A stretch of 64,000 nucleotides of DNA from Cellulomonas wangsupingiae (GCF_024508275.1 NZ_CP101989.1:1116001-1180000), one strand, 5' to 3'. Positions 8,705-17,786 are shown, counted from the first letter of the stretch. Program-made: numbers and translations. Notes: generated by a model from the sequence alone, not told the origin.

Positions 8705-9580
8705 TCAGAGCCGCCGCACGACGTCCGCCAGCAGCGCGCTGATCCGCGGTCCCGCGGCACGCCCGGCCTCGAGGACCTCCGCGTGGTCGAGCGGCTCGGG
8801 GCTGATGCCCGCGGCGAGGTTCGTGACGAGCGAGATGCCCAGCACCTCCAGGCCCGCGTGGCGCGCGGCGATGGACTCGAGGGTCGTCGACATGCCGACC
8901 AGGTCGCCGCCGATGCGGCCGGCCATCGCGACCTCCGCCGGCGTCTCGTAGTGCGGTCCGGGGAACTGGACGTACACGCCCTCGTCGAGCGTCGGGTCGA
9001 CCGCGCGGGCGACCTCGCGCAGCCGGGCGGAGTACAGGTCGGTGAGGTCGACGAACGTCGCCCCCTCGAGCGGTGAGGTGGCCGTGAGGTTGATGTGGTC
9101 GCGGATCAGCACCGGCGTGCCGGGCGCCCACGCGAGGTTCAGGCCGCCGCACCCGTTGGTCAGCACGACCGTCGACGCTCCCGTCGCGGCCGCGGTCCGC
9201 ACGCCGTGCACGACGTGGCGCACGCCGCGCCCCTCGTACAGGTGCGTCCGCGACCCGAGCACGAGCGCGTACCTGTCGGGGCGGTCGCCCTCGCCGGCGA
9301 TGCGGATCGAGCGCAGCGTCCCGACGTGCCCCAGGACGGCCGGGCGGGAGAAGCCGGGGACCTCGTGGCTGGGCAGCTCGGCCACCGTCTCGCCCAGCAG
9401 CTCGGCGGCCCCGCCCCAGCCGGAGCCGAGCACGAGCGCGACGTCGTGCTTCTCGACGCCCGTGCGGCGCGCGATCACCTCCGCGGCGAGGCGTGCGACG
9501 TCGAACGGGTCGGTCGTGGGGTCGTCGAGGCTGGGCACGGTGCCGGCGGTGAGGTCGCGGGACGGGGAGAGGTCGCTCAT
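8705..9580 (-). CDS. punA: Purine nucleoside phosphorylase
   Basis: Trimeric-type (PNP family 2) enzyme cleaving inosine, guanosine and their deoxy forms with phosphate. The 291-residue protein has the phosphate-binding VLGSGWGG near the N-terminus, the SRTHLYEG segment, TNGCGGLN, the [10 protein letters not shown] purine/ribose contact, GMSTTLE and TNLAAG, in the order of human and mycobacterial PNPs. It lies upstream of pmmB on the same strand with a gap of about 55 nt, and its ribose-1-phosphate product is the likely mutase substrate. Both genes have their own leaderless-type promoter. It is divergent from the lpdA-like gene across a 41-nt gap. Confidence 0.93.
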   Translation of the reverse strand: MSDLSPSRDLTAGTVPSLDDPTTDPFDVARLAAEVIARRTGVEKHDVALVLGSGWGGAAELLGETVAELPSHEVPGFSRPAVLGHVGTLRSIRIAGEGDRPDRYALVLGSRTHLYEGRGVRHVVHGVRTAAATGASTVVLTNGCGGLNLAWAPGTPVLIRDHINLTATSPLEGATFVDLTDLYSARLREVARAVDPTLDEGVYVQFPGPHYETPAEVAMAGRIGGDLVGMSTTLESIAARHAGLEVLGISLVTNLAAGISPEPLDHAEVLEAGRAAGPRISALLADVVRRL

Positions 9581-9586
9581 GGGAAC

Positions 9587-9592
9587 AGGCTA
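9587..9592 (-). promoter_or_regulatory. -10 element of leaderless punA
   Basis: TAGCCT lies 6 nt before ATG 9580 on the minus strand, with no ribosome site between. The divergent gap of 41 nt to the next gene is too short for two conventional promoters with leaders. Confidence 0.55.
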
Positions 9593-9621
9593 ACCAGCGC
9601 CGCACCCGGCAGGATGTGCCC

Positions 9622-11151
9622 GTGACCAGCCAGCAGACCGCCGCAGCCCCCGACCAGCCGCAGGTGCCGTCCTCGACGGCCGCCTCGACCGTGCGTGCCG
9701 CCGCCGACGACCCGCCCGCCGGGCACGTTGTCGTCGTCGGGGGCGGGCCCGGGGGGTACGAGGCCGCTCTGGTGGCGCGTCGGCTCGGGGCCCGCGTCAC
9801 GGTCGTCGAGCGGGCAGGGCTCGGCGGGTCCGCCGTGCTCACGGACGTCGTGCCGTCCAAGACGCTCATCGCCACCGCGGAGTGGATGACCATCGCCGAC
9901 CGGGCCCCCGAGCTCGGCATCCGCCTGGACGCGCTGGCCGACGGGGACGCGGGCCCGGTGGGCGCCGGCGGCGCGGCCGCCGTGCTGCGGCACCGCATCG
10001 ACCTGCCCGCGGTCAACGCACGCGTCCAGGCGCTCGCGAGCGCCCAGTCGCAGGACATCCGGGCACGCCTCGACCGCGAGGGCGTCGAGATCGTCACCGG
10101 CACCGGGCGGCTCGTCGCGCCCGACCGCGTCGCCGTGACGGGCACGGACGGACGCGAGCAGGAGCTGGCGGCGGACGTGGTCCTCGTCGCGACCGGCGCG
10201 AGGCCCCGCGTGCTGCCCGACGCCCGCCCCGACGGCGAGCGCATCCTCACGTGGACGCAGATGTACGACCTGCCGGAGCTGCCGGAGCGGCTCGTCGTGG
10301 TCGGCTCCGGCGTGACGGGCGCGGAGTTCGCCGGTGCCTACACCTCGCTCGGGGCGGACGTCGTCCTGGTGTCCAGCCGCGACCGCGTGCTGCCGGGGGA
10401 GGACGCCGACGCCGCCGAGCTCATCGAGCGCGTCTTCACCCAGCGCGGCATGACGGTGATGTCGCGCTCGCGGGCGTCGTCGGCCCGGCGCACGGCCGAC
10501 GGCGTCGTCGTGACGCTGGAGGACGGGCGGACGGTCGAGGGCTCGCACGTGCTGTTCGCGGTCGGGTCGGTCCCCACGACGAGCGGCCTCGGGCTCGAGG
10601 AGGTCGGCGTCCGCCTGACGCCGTCGGGCCACGTCGAGGTCGACAAGGTGTCCCGCACCAACGTGCGGGGCGTCTACGCGGCGGGCGACTGCACCGGCGT
10701 CCTGCCGCTCGCCTCCGTGGCCGCCACGCAGGGCCGCATCGCGATGTCCCACGCGCTGGGTGACGCCGTGCGCCCGCTGTCGCTGCGGAGCATCTCGGCG
10801 AACATCTTCACGGCCCCGGAGATCGCGACGGTCGGTCTCTCCGAGGCGCGGCTGCAGGAGACCGGCACGCACTACCGCACGAGCATGCTGCCGCTGGCGC
10901 GCAACCCGCGCGCCAAGATGCTCGGCGTGCGGGACGGCTTCGTCAAGATCTTCGCCCACACCGGCACCGGCACGGTGCTGGGCGCCGTGGTGGTGGGCCC
11001 GCGGGCCAGCGAGTCGATCTTCCCGCTCACGCTGGCCGTCACGCACAACCTCACGGCCGACCAGGTGGCCGAGGCGTCGACCGTCTACCCGTCGATGTCG
11101 GGGACGATCGGCGAGGTCGCCCGCATGCTGCACCAGCGCGCGCAGGACTGA
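9622..11151 (+). CDS. lpdA: LpdA-type NAD(P)H:quinone oxidoreductase (disulfide-less flavoprotein)
   Basis: FAD/NAD-binding protein of the dihydrolipoamide dehydrogenase superfamily, 509 residues. The FAD motif GGGPGGYEAA (about residues 40-49), the NAD motif GSGVTGAEFA and the FAD ribityl-binding YAAGDCTG are intact. The redox-active C-x4-C disulfide of true lipoamide dehydrogenases is missing: the equivalent segment reads GLGGSAVLTDVVPSK. The C-terminal His-Glu dyad is also replaced (VYPSMSGT). This is the pattern of M. tuberculosis LpdA (Rv3303c), which reduces quinones, and the neighbouring genes match that locus too. GTG 9622 is preferred over GTG 9616 because CAGGA sits 8 nt before it. 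Confidence 0.82.
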   Translation: MTSQQTAAAPDQPQVPSSTAASTVRAAADDPPAGHVVVVGGGPGGYEAALVARRLGARVTVVERAGLGGSAVLTDVVPSKTLIATAEWMTIADRAPELGIRLDALADGDAGPVGAGGAAAVLRHRIDLPAVNARVQALASAQSQDIRARLDREGVEIVTGTGRLVAPDRVAVTGTDGREQELAADVVLVATGARPRVLPDARPDGERILTWTQMYDLPELPERLVVVGSGVTGAEFAGAYTSLGADVVLVSSRDRVLPGEDADAAELIERVFTQRGMTVMSRSRASSARRTADGVVVTLEDGRTVEGSHVLFAVGSVPTTSGLGLEEVGVRLTPSGHVEVDKVSRTNVRGVYAAGDCTGVLPLASVAATQGRIAMSHALGDAVRPLSLRSISANIFTAPEIATVGLSEARLQETGTHYRTSMLPLARNPRAKMLGVRDGFVKIFAHTGTGTVLGAVVVGPRASESIFPLTLAVTHNLTADQVAEASTVYPSMSGTIGEVARMLHQRAQD

Positions 11152-11180
11152 CCCGGCGCCGTGCGGCGCGGCCGGGCGGC

Positions 11181-11660
11181 TCAGCCGTCCAGCCGCGCCC
11201 GCAGCACGGGCCAGGCGTCGGCGAACGCGGGCAGCAGAGGGCGGTCGGGGACCGCGCCGAGCGGCACCCACGCCACCTCGACGCTCTCGGCGTCCGCGAC
11301 GACCGGGTGGACGGGCGCGACCGCGTCGGCCAGGACCGTGGTGTACGTCCAGTCCGGGTGACGCAGGACGTGCTCGCCGCGGACGGCGACCGACGCGGCG
11401 TCCACCCCGGTCTCCTCGCGGGCCTCCCGCAGCGCCGCCTCGACGGCGCTCTCGCCGGGCTCGCGCGCCCCTCCCGGCAGGGCCCACGTGCCGCCCTGGT
11501 CGCTCCACGGCGCGCGGTGCTGCAGCACGACGTGCGTGGCGCGGCCCGCCGCGTCGCGGCGCACGAGCAGCAGGCCGGCGGCGCCGTGCAGGCCCCAGTG
11601 GCGGCGCCCGCACCCGCACGCGACCCAGCCGTCGCCCGGGCGGCGGTCCCCGTGCGTCAT
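11181..11660 (-). CDS. Nudix hydrolase
   Basis: A 159-residue hydrolase that should cleave a nucleoside diphosphate linked to another moiety. The Nudix box is complete: Gly, five residues, Glu, seven residues, then REAREETGV, in the middle of the protein. The N-terminus carries CGCGRRHWG, a possible small metal-binding or structural extension. Substrate cannot be told. It begins 13 nt after the acyl-CoA carboxylase alpha stop on the same strand and converges with lpdA; the 29-nt gap between them is very GC-rich and can fold. Confidence 0.85.
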   Translation of the reverse strand: MTHGDRRPGDGWVACGCGRRHWGLHGAAGLLLVRRDAAGRATHVVLQHRAPWSDQGGTWALPGGAREPGESAVEAALREAREETGVDAASVAVRGEHVLRHPDWTYTTVLADAVAPVHPVVADAESVEVAWVPLGAVPDRPLLPAFADAWPVLRARLDG

Positions 11661-11673
11661 GCCCGCGCCGCGG

Positions 11674-13491
11674 TCAGCCGACGATCTCGCAGATGGCGCC
11701 GCCCGCGCTCACGCTCGCCCCGACGCCGGCGGTCAGCGACTGCACGGTGCCGGCGCGGTGCGCGACCAGCGGCTGCTCCATCTTCATGGCCTCGAGGACG
11801 ACCACGAGGTCGCCCTCGGCCACCACGGCACCCTCGGTGACCGCGACCTTGACGATCGTGCCCTGCATGGGCGACGCGAGCGTCGTGCCGTTGGAGCCGC
11901 CGGCGCGCGTGGCGCGCGGTCGCGCCGTGCGCCGCGGTCCGGCACCGGGCCGGGTGCCGTTGCCGACGCGTCCCAGTCCCGTGCCCGACCCCCGGCCCAG
12001 CCCGAGCGCGGCCGGCAGGACCACCTCGAGGCGCTTGCCGCCGACCTCGACGACGACGCGCTCGAGCACCGAGTCGGGCAGCTGCTCCTCGTCCGGGCCG
12101 ACGGCCGGCGTGCGGCCCAGGCCCGCGACGGTCTGCGCGAACTCGGTCTCGATCCAGCGGGTGTGCACCGTGAACGGCTCGGCGTCGTCCGTCGGCACGA
12201 ACGCCTCGGCCTCGAGCACGGCGCGGTGGAACGGCACCACCGTCGGGATGCCGACGACCTCGAGCTCGGCCAGCGCACGCCGGGCACGCTCGACCGCCTG
12301 CCGGCGCGTCGCACCGGTGACGACCAGCTTCGCGATCATCGAGTCGAACAGGCCGGAGACGGTGTCGCCCTCGACGACGCCCGAGTCCACGCGCACCCCA
12401 GGCCCCGAGGGGAACCGCAGGCGGCTGATCCGGCCGGGTGCGGGCAGGAAGCCCGCGGCGGGGTCCTCGCCGTTGATGCGGAACTCGATCGAGTGCCCGC
12501 GGGTCTCCACCTCGGTGTACCCCAAGGGCTCGCCGGCGGCGATGCGCAGCTGCTCGCGGACCAGGTCGATGCCGCTGATCTCCTCGGTGACCGGGTGCTC
12601 GACCTGCAGGCGGGTGTTGACCTCGAGGAACGAGACGGTCCCGTCGGCGCCGACGAGGAACTCGCAGGTGCCGGCCCCCACGTAGCCGGCCTCGCGCAGG
12701 ATCGCCTGCGAGGCCGTCACGAGGGTGCGGCGCTGCTCGTCGGACAGGTACGGCGCGGGCGCCTCCTCGACCAGCTTCTGGTGGCGGCGCTGCAGCGAGC
12801 AGTCGCGCGTCGAGACGACGACGACGGTCCCGTGCGCGTCCGCCAGGCACTGCGTCTCGACGTGCCGCGGCCGGTCGAGGTACCGCTCGACGAAGCACTC
12901 GCCGCGACCGAACGCGGCGACGGCCTCACGCACGGCCGACTCGTACATCTCGTCGATCTCGTCGGCCGCGCGGGCCACCTTCAGGCCGCGCCCCCCGCCG
13001 CCGAACGCCGCCTTGATGGCGACGGGCAGACCGTGCTCGGCCGCGAAGGCGTGGATCTGCGCGACGTCGTCGACAGGGCCCGGCGTGCCGGCGACGAGCG
13101 GTGCACCCGCGCGCTGCGCGATGTGCCGGGCGCTGACCTTGTCGCCGAGCGCCTCGATGGCCGACGGCGGCGGGCCGATCCACACGAGGCCGGCGTCGAT
13201 CACGGCCTGCGCGAACCCGGCGTTCTCCGCGAGGAAGCCGTAACCCGGGTGCACGGCGTCGGCGCCCGACCGGCGGGCGACGTCCAGCAGCTTGGCGATG
13301 TCGAGGTACGTCTCCGCGGCGCGGGCGCCGTCGAGCGCGTACGCCTCGTCCGCGACGTGCACGTGCAGGGCGTCCCGGTCGGTGTCCGAGTAGACGGCGA
13401 CGGACGCGACACCGGCGTCGCGGCAGGCACGGGCGATGCGGACGGCGATCTCACCGCGGTTCGCGACAAGGACCTTGGTCATGTGGGGCAC
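11674..13491 (-). CDS. accA3: Acyl-CoA carboxylase alpha chain (biotin carboxylase + BCCP)
   Basis: Carboxylates its own biotin with ATP and bicarbonate and passes CO2 to the AccD carboxyltransferase encoded nearby, giving malonyl- or methylmalonyl-CoA for lipid synthesis. About 605 residues: biotin carboxylase N-domain ([13 protein letters not shown]), ATP-grasp with Gly-rich FGGGGRGLK (about 160), [12 protein letters not shown] (about 290), a linker rich in Gly/Arg/Pro, and a C-terminal biotinyl domain with the biotin site EAMKM (about 570). GTG 13491 lies 5 nt from TACCGT, a leaderless pattern; the in-frame ATG at 13482 gives a protein shorter by three residues and has no ribosome site either. 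Confidence 0.93.
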   Translation of the reverse strand: MPHMTKVLVANRGEIAVRIARACRDAGVASVAVYSDTDRDALHVHVADEAYALDGARAAETYLDIAKLLDVARRSGADAVHPGYGFLAENAGFAQAVIDAGLVWIGPPPSAIEALGDKVSARHIAQRAGAPLVAGTPGPVDDVAQIHAFAAEHGLPVAIKAAFGGGGRGLKVARAADEIDEMYESAVREAVAAFGRGECFVERYLDRPRHVETQCLADAHGTVVVVSTRDCSLQRRHQKLVEEAPAPYLSDEQRRTLVTASQAILREAGYVGAGTCEFLVGADGTVSFLEVNTRLQVEHPVTEEISGIDLVREQLRIAAGEPLGYTEVETRGHSIEFRINGEDPAAGFLPAPGRISRLRFPSGPGVRVDSGVVEGDTVSGLFDSMIAKLVVTGATRRQAVERARRALAELEVVGIPTVVPFHRAVLEAEAFVPTDDAEPFTVHTRWIETEFAQTVAGLGRTPAVGPDEEQLPDSVLERVVVEVGGKRLEVVLPAALGLGRGSGTGLGRVGNGTRPGAGPRRTARPRATRAGGSNGTTLASPMQGTIVKVAVTEGAVVAEGDLVVVLEAMKMEQPLVAHRAGTVQSLTAGVGASVSAGGAICEIVG

Positions 13492-13496
13492 GGCTC

Positions 13497-13502
13497 ACGG
13501 TA
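13497..13502 (-). promoter_or_regulatory. -10 element of accA3
   Basis: TACCGT on the minus strand ends 5 nt before GTG 13491, so the transcript would begin at or next to that GTG. Confidence 0.4.
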
Positions 13503-13519
13503 GCGCGCGATCGTCGTCA

Positions 13520-13615
13520 CGCCCTCGTGCGGCGCGGGGCGCCCGCCCAAGACTGGGGCAACGGCCAAGCCGTCCCGGACGGGCTTGTAGGAACCCACCA
13601 CCGGCGTCGGCCGGC
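13520..13615 (-). other. Structured intergenic leader between maf and accA3
   Basis: The gap between maf and accA3 can fold on the minus strand. One stem pairs caagcc-gt with ac-ggcttg around a single bulged C (13561-13588), and GC-rich stems lie on both sides. Nothing codes here. It could be a terminator of maf, an RNA leader, or merely GC-rich sequence. Confidence 0.3.
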
Positions 13616-13624
13616 GCCCGCGGG

Positions 13625-14296
13625 TCAGCGGCGCCAGAGGTCGGGGACCGACACGCCGACGTCCGCCAGCAGGTGCCGCAGGAGCGGCAGGCTCACGCCC
13701 ACGACGTTGTGGTGGTCGCCCTCGATGCGCTCGACGAAGGGACCGCCGAGGCCGTCGATCGTGAACGCGCCCGCCACCGCGAGCGGCTCGCGCGTCGCGA
13801 CGTACGCCGCCACCTCGGCGTCGGACAGGTCGGCGAAGTGCACGACCGTGGAGGCCGTCGCCCCGAGGGTCGCGCGCGTGCCGCCGTCGGCGGGGTCGCG
13901 CTCGTCGACCAGCCAGTGCCCGGTGTGCAGCACGCCGGAGCGTCCGCGCATCCGGCGCCAGCGGGCGAGGGCGTCGTCGGCGTCCGCGGGCTTGCCGAGG
14001 ACCTCGCCGTCCAGCTCGAGCATCGAGTCGCAGCCGAGCACCACCACGTCCTCGTCGTCGCCCCAGCCGGGCACGTCCAGGTCGTCCAGCCGGCGGGCGA
14101 CGTCCTCGGCCTTGGCCTGCGCGAGCACGAGGACCGCGTCGGCGGGCTCGAGGTCACCGAAGCGCTCGCGGGCGGCCGCCAGCACCGCGTCCTCGTCGAC
14201 GGCGGAGACGGCGACCAGGGGGGCGAGGCCTGCCGCGGTCAGCGTCGAACGGCGGGCGGGGGAGGCGGAGGCGAGCAGCAGGCGGGTGGTGGTCAC
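13625..14296 (-). CDS. maf: Maf-family nucleoside triphosphate pyrophosphatase
   Basis: Maf proteins hydrolyse dTTP/UTP or modified nucleotides to monophosphates and have been linked to septum control. The 223-residue protein opens with LLLASASPARRSTL, matching the Maf phosphate-binding S-x-S-x-R-R signature, and has the later catalytic acid in VVLGCDSML with KPADADDA and the SGVLHTGH region. It sits between accA3 and the carboxyltransferase genes, as in M. tuberculosis. The GTG start is 6 nt from TAGGGT. Confidence 0.9.
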   Translation of the reverse strand: MTTTRLLLASASPARRSTLTAAGLAPLVAVSAVDEDAVLAAARERFGDLEPADAVLVLAQAKAEDVARRLDDLDVPGWGDDEDVVVLGCDSMLELDGEVLGKPADADDALARWRRMRGRSGVLHTGHWLVDERDPADGGTRATLGATASTVVHFADLSDAEVAAYVATREPLAVAGAFTIDGLGGPFVERIEGDHHNVVGVSLPLLRHLLADVGVSVPDLWRR

Positions 14297-14302
14297 CGCG
14301 CG

Positions 14303-14308
14303 ACCCTA
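14303..14308 (-). promoter_or_regulatory. -10 element of leaderless maf
   Basis: TAGGGT on the minus strand ends 6 nt before GTG 14296; the gap (cgcgcg) contains no ribosome site. Confidence 0.5.
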
Positions 14309-14436
14309 GCGCCAGCCCGCCCCGCGTCCGCGCCGGCCGGCCCGCGCCCCGCCGAGGTCGACGGGGCGAACGGCCTGCCCGTGGCACAGGTCGGCAGGGC
14401 AGAATGGCCGCCGGACGCACGGGTGAGGAGACCACG

Positions 14437-15156
14437 GTGAAGGACACCACGCAGGGCGTGCGCGACGGCGACGCCATGAGCCGGCTCGACGACGACGACG
14501 TCCTCGACGAGCTCCCCGACGACGTGGTCGACGACCCCGACCTGCGGCGTCCCGCGCCGCTGCCCTGGCGGCGGCGCACCGCGATCGAGATGGTCGTGTC
14601 GGGCCTCATCGGCCTGTACACGTCGTTCGTGCTGTCGATCGAGGCGATCCACGTCGCGGTGGCGAACGCCACGAACACGACCGCGTCGGCGAGCTGCGAC
14701 CTCAACGAGTTCATCTCGTGCAGCGCCGTCGCGGACACCTGGCAGGCGCAGCTGTTCGGGTTCCCCAACGCGTTCCTCGGGATCGCGGCGGAGGCCGTGG
14801 TCATCACCGTCGCGATCGCGATGATCGGCGGGGTGGTGTTCCCGCGCTGGTTCATGCTCAGCGCCCAGGCGATCTACACCGCCGGGCTGGTCTTCGCGTG
14901 GTGGCTGTTCCAGCAGTCGTTCTTCGAGATCGGCGCGCTGTGCCCCTGGTGCCTGCTCATCACCGCCACCACGACGCTGGTGTGGGCCGGCCTGACCCGC
15001 GTCAACGTGCGCGACGGGCACCTGAACCTGCCGGGCCGCGCCGGCCCGTGGGGGCGCCGATTCGTCGCGTCCGGCAACGACTGGTTCGTCACCGTCGCGG
15101 TGCTGGTCCTGTTCGCCGCCGTGGTCGTCGCGAAGTACGGCTGGACGCTCCTGTGA
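14437..15156 (+). CDS. Vitamin K epoxide reductase (VKOR) family membrane protein
   Basis: Bacterial VKOR homologues reoxidise thiol-disulfide oxidoreductases outside the membrane, passing electrons to menaquinone. This 239-residue protein has an acidic N-terminal tail, then about five membrane helices. Helix 1-2 is joined by a periplasmic loop with the Cys pair in CDLNEFISC, and the quinone-side active site C-P-W-C lies in a later helix (GALCPWCLL). All four cysteines of the VKOR relay are therefore present. No fused thioredoxin domain is seen, so the partner Dsb-like protein is elsewhere. GTG 14437 is preferred to ATG 14404 because GTGAGGAG lies 6 nt before it. Confidence 0.85.
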   Translation: MKDTTQGVRDGDAMSRLDDDDVLDELPDDVVDDPDLRRPAPLPWRRRTAIEMVVSGLIGLYTSFVLSIEAIHVAVANATNTTASASCDLNEFISCSAVADTWQAQLFGFPNAFLGIAAEAVVITVAIAMIGGVVFPRWFMLSAQAIYTAGLVFAWWLFQQSFFEIGALCPWCLLITATTTLVWAGLTRVNVRDGHLNLPGRAGPWGRRFVASGNDWFVTVAVLVLFAAVVVAKYGWTLL

Positions 15157-15161
15157 CGTGA

Positions 15162-15187
15162 CCGGGTCGCCCCGCGGGGCGACCCGG
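15162..15187. terminator. Bidirectional hairpin between VKOR and DUF885 genes
   Basis: A perfect 12-bp stem (ccgggtcgcccc / ggggcgacccgg) with a 2-nt centre lies between two convergent genes, 5 nt after one stop and 8 nt before the other. It is well placed to end both transcripts. Confidence 0.75.
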
Positions 15188-15195
15188 CCGTCACC

Positions 15196-16893
15196 TCACG
15201 ACGCGAGCGCCGTCGGCAGCACCGCCAGCGGCACGGACCCCAGCGCGAGGGCGCGGGCGTGGAAGTCGCGCAGGTCGAAGGCGTGACCACGCGCGGCGGC
15301 GGCGTCACGCGCGGCGTCGCGCGACTGCTCCCACAGCCGCTGCCCGACCTTGTACGACGGCGCCTGCCCGGGCCAGCCGAGGTACCGGGTGTACTCGAAG
15401 CGCACGAACGACTCCGGCATCTGGACGTTCGCCAGCAGGAACTCCCAGCCGCTGCGCGGGTTCCACTCGCCCACCTCGGCGGGCGCCGGCAGGCCCAGGT
15501 GCATGCCCAGGTCGAAGACGACGCGGGCGGCCCGCAGCCGCTGCCCGTCGAGCATCCCGAGCCGGTCGCCCGGGTCGTCGAGGAAGCCCAGGTCGGCCAT
15601 GAGGCGCTCGGCGTACAGCGCCCAGCCCTCGCCGTGCCCCGACGTCCACGACGCGAGGCGACGCCACGAGTTGAGCGCAGCGCGCTCGAACACGCCCTGC
15701 GCGATCTGCAGGTGGTGCCCGGGCACGCCCTCGTGGTAGACGGTCGTGCGCTCGCGCCACGTCGAGAACGTCGTGACGTCCGGCGGCACGGACCACCACA
15801 TGCGTCCCGGCCGGGAGAAGTCGTCGCTCGGCCCGGTGTAGTAGATGGCGCCCGTGGTCGACGGCGCGATCCGGCACTCGAGCGTGCGCACGGGTGCGGG
15901 GATGTCGAAGTGCGTCCCGTCGAGCGCCTCGATCGCCGCGTCCGACGTGGCCTGCATCCACCGCCGCAGGGCGTCGGTGCCGGACAGGAGCCGCGCCGGG
16001 TCGGCGTCGAGGAGCGCCGCGGCCTCCTCGACGCTCGCGCCGGGGCCCGCCACCTGCGCGGCGACGTCACGCTGCTCGGCCTGCACGCGGGCGAGCTCCT
16101 CCAGCCCCCACGCGTAGGTCTCGTCGAGGTCGACCTCGGCGCCCAGGTGGTGCCGCGACCACAGGGCGTAGCGCTCGCGGCCGACCGCGTCGGCCTGCGG
16201 TGCCACCGGGGCGAGCTCGTCGCAGAGCACGCGTGCGAGCTCCGCGTAGGCGCCGCGCGCGGCCGCAGCGCCGCGCTCGAGGTCGGCCCGCAGCGGGTGG
16301 TCGTCACCCAGCACGCGCTGCGCGTCGTCCCCGCGCACCAGGCGCGTGAACGCCGACGTGTCCGCGTCGGCGGCCGCGCGTGCCTGGGCGACCACGGCCT
16401 CGACCTGCCGCGCCGCGGCCACGTGACCGCGTGCGGCGGCGTACCGCAGCGAGGCGACGTACGACGCGAGCGACGTGGGGACCTGCGCGAGCCTCGCCGC
16501 CACGTCGTCCCAGGCCTGCTCGGTGTCGGTGGGCATGAGGTCGAAGACCTCGACGACCTTCTGCGACGGCGAGTCCAGGTTGTTCAGCACGCCGTCGCGC
16601 TCGCCGGCGTCGTGCAGGGCGATCTCGTTGCCCAGGGCCCAGCGCATCGCGGCGACCGTGACCTCGTCGACGTCGTCCGCCGGGGCCAGGCCCTCGAGGG
16701 CGAGGAGCGTCGAGCGCGCGCGGTCGGTGCGCTCGGCGGTCGCGTCGGGGGAGAAGTCCGTGAGCTCCCGCTCGTGGCCCGGGACACCCAGGTGGGTCGC
16801 CGTGATCGGGTCGAGCCGGGCGGTCGCGGCGACGTGGGCGTCGGCGACGGCGTCGACGGGGCTGACGGGGCGGGGACCGGTCGTGGACGTCAC
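15196..16893 (-). CDS. DUF885 family putative metallopeptidase
   Basis: Large soluble protein of about 565 residues in the DUF885 family, which is distantly related to zinc metallopeptidases. It carries the expected H-E-G-x-P-G-H-H signature (YHEGVPGHH) about two-thirds along and downstream SGHGEGWALYAE with a possible metal-binding Glu. No signal peptide is seen, so it is probably cytoplasmic. The start is placed at GTG 16893 because TAGGGT lies 7 nt upstream, the leaderless pattern used by neighbours; the ORF stays open to 16977 but that would overlap accE. Substrate unknown. Confidence 0.82.
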   Translation of the reverse strand: MTSTTGPRPVSPVDAVADAHVAATARLDPITATHLGVPGHERELTDFSPDATAERTDRARSTLLALEGLAPADDVDEVTVAAMRWALGNEIALHDAGERDGVLNNLDSPSQKVVEVFDLMPTDTEQAWDDVAARLAQVPTSLASYVASLRYAAARGHVAAARQVEAVVAQARAAADADTSAFTRLVRGDDAQRVLGDDHPLRADLERGAAAARGAYAELARVLCDELAPVAPQADAVGRERYALWSRHHLGAEVDLDETYAWGLEELARVQAEQRDVAAQVAGPGASVEEAAALLDADPARLLSGTDALRRWMQATSDAAIEALDGTHFDIPAPVRTLECRIAPSTTGAIYYTGPSDDFSRPGRMWWSVPPDVTTFSTWRERTTVYHEGVPGHHLQIAQGVFERAALNSWRRLASWTSGHGEGWALYAERLMADLGFLDDPGDRLGMLDGQRLRAARVVFDLGMHLGLPAPAEVGEWNPRSGWEFLLANVQMPESFVRFEYTRYLGWPGQAPSYKVGQRLWEQSRDAARDAAAARGHAFDLRDFHARALALGSVPLAVLPTALAS

Positions 16894-16900
16894 CCGCAGC

Positions 16901-16906
16901 ACCCTA
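16901..16906 (-). promoter_or_regulatory. -10 element of leaderless DUF885 gene
   Basis: TAGGGT on the minus strand ends 7 nt before GTG 16893, supporting that start over longer reading-frame extensions. Confidence 0.5.
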
Positions 16907-16952
16907 CGTCGCGGGTGCGGCGACCCGGCAGCCGGTGGGGCCGGTGGTGTGC

Positions 16953-17213
16953 TCAGGGGTGCAGGCTCCACCGCCACGCGCCCGCGCCGTGCGTGGGCAG
17001 CGGTGCGCCGTGCAGCCGCCCGGGCGCGGTCCAGCGGGCGCGTGCGGCGCGTCCGGGCGGGTCGGCCTCCGGACCGTGCGGGTCCTGCCGCGCGGCGGCG
17101 GCCACCAGTCCCGCGACGAGGGCGGCGAGCTCGACGTCGTCGGGGGTGCCGCGCAGGACGTGCACGTGCGTGTCCGCCCTGCGGGGGTCGGGCTCGGCGC
17201 CGGACGCGCTCAC
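16953..17213 (-). CDS. accE5: Acyl-CoA carboxylase epsilon subunit
   Basis: Small actinobacterial subunit that stabilises the alpha-beta carboxylase complex. Only 86 residues; it contains the short core VLRGTPDDVELAALVAGLVA typical of AccE/PccE proteins and ends with a W-x3-G-RLHG and GAGAWRWS tail. GTG 17213 overlaps the stop of the upstream 185-aa gene by 4 nt. Position downstream of accD on the same strand matches accD5-accE5 in mycobacteria, except that one extra gene lies between. Confidence 0.82.
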   Translation of the reverse strand: MSASGAEPDPRRADTHVHVLRGTPDDVELAALVAGLVAAAARQDPHGPEADPPGRAARARWTAPGRLHGAPLPTHGAGAWRWSLHP

Positions 17214-17767
17214 AGCCCGTCCTCCTCGTCGTCCTCGTCGTCGAGCAGCACGGGCGCGCCGCGCCCGGCGCCCCACTCGCCGACGACGAACCCCCGCTCC
17301 GTCAGGGTGTGCGCGATCTGCGCGCCCCCGTCGTCGACGATGTCGATGACCGCGTCGAGCGTCAGGTCGCTGACCGTGGGCGGCAGCTCGACGACGAACC
17401 CGAGGTGGAACGTGTCGTGGTCGCCGGGCGAGACCGTGGTGTCGGCGTCCGCGTCGGTGTCGTCCCAGGTCATGCCGGTCAGGTCGGCGTGCAGGCCCAG
17501 CCGCGCGTGCAGCAGGTCGTACAGCCGGGCGTTGAGGCTGCCCACGCGCGCCTCGAGCGCGAGCACCCGCGGGTCCTCGTCCGCCTCCCGGGCGCCGAAC
17601 TCCGCCCGCACGCCCACGGCCGTCTCCACGTACGCGTGGAGCGCCACGGCCAGCTCGTCGACCGTCGCGTGCAGGTCGGCGGGGTCGACGCCCGCGAGCG
17701 GCTCGCGGCCGTGCGACGCGGGGTCGTGCTCGTCGGGGTGCTCGTGCCCGTCGTGCGCGTCGTTCAT
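17210..17767 (-). CDS. Uncharacterised acidic protein between accD and accE
   Basis: Not recognised. A 185-residue acidic protein with a His-rich N-terminus (HDGHEHPDEHDPASHG), a probable helical stretch around residues 30-95, then a hydrophobic beta-like segment (FHLGFVVELP, LDAVIDIVDDGG) and an Asp/Glu-rich end. No signal peptide or membrane span. Start ATG 17767 has GGGAG 6-10 nt upstream, lies only 20 nt after the accD stop, and its own stop overlaps accE, so it is embedded in the carboxylase operon. A helper role for the carboxylase or metal binding by the His-rich tail are guesses. Confidence 0.72.
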   Translation of the reverse strand: MNDAHDGHEHPDEHDPASHGREPLAGVDPADLHATVDELAVALHAYVETAVGVRAEFGAREADEDPRVLALEARVGSLNARLYDLLHARLGLHADLTGMTWDDTDADADTTVSPGDHDTFHLGFVVELPPTVSDLTLDAVIDIVDDGGAQIAHTLTERGFVVGEWGAGRGAPVLLDDEDDEEDGL

Positions 17768-17786
17768 GCGGTGCTCCCGTCGCGGG

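Noticed and set aside
9622..11151. Dihydrolipoamide dehydrogenase of a 2-oxoacid complex
   Set aside because: The redox-active Cys pair and the C-terminal His-Glu dyad are absent, and no E1/E2 genes are nearby.
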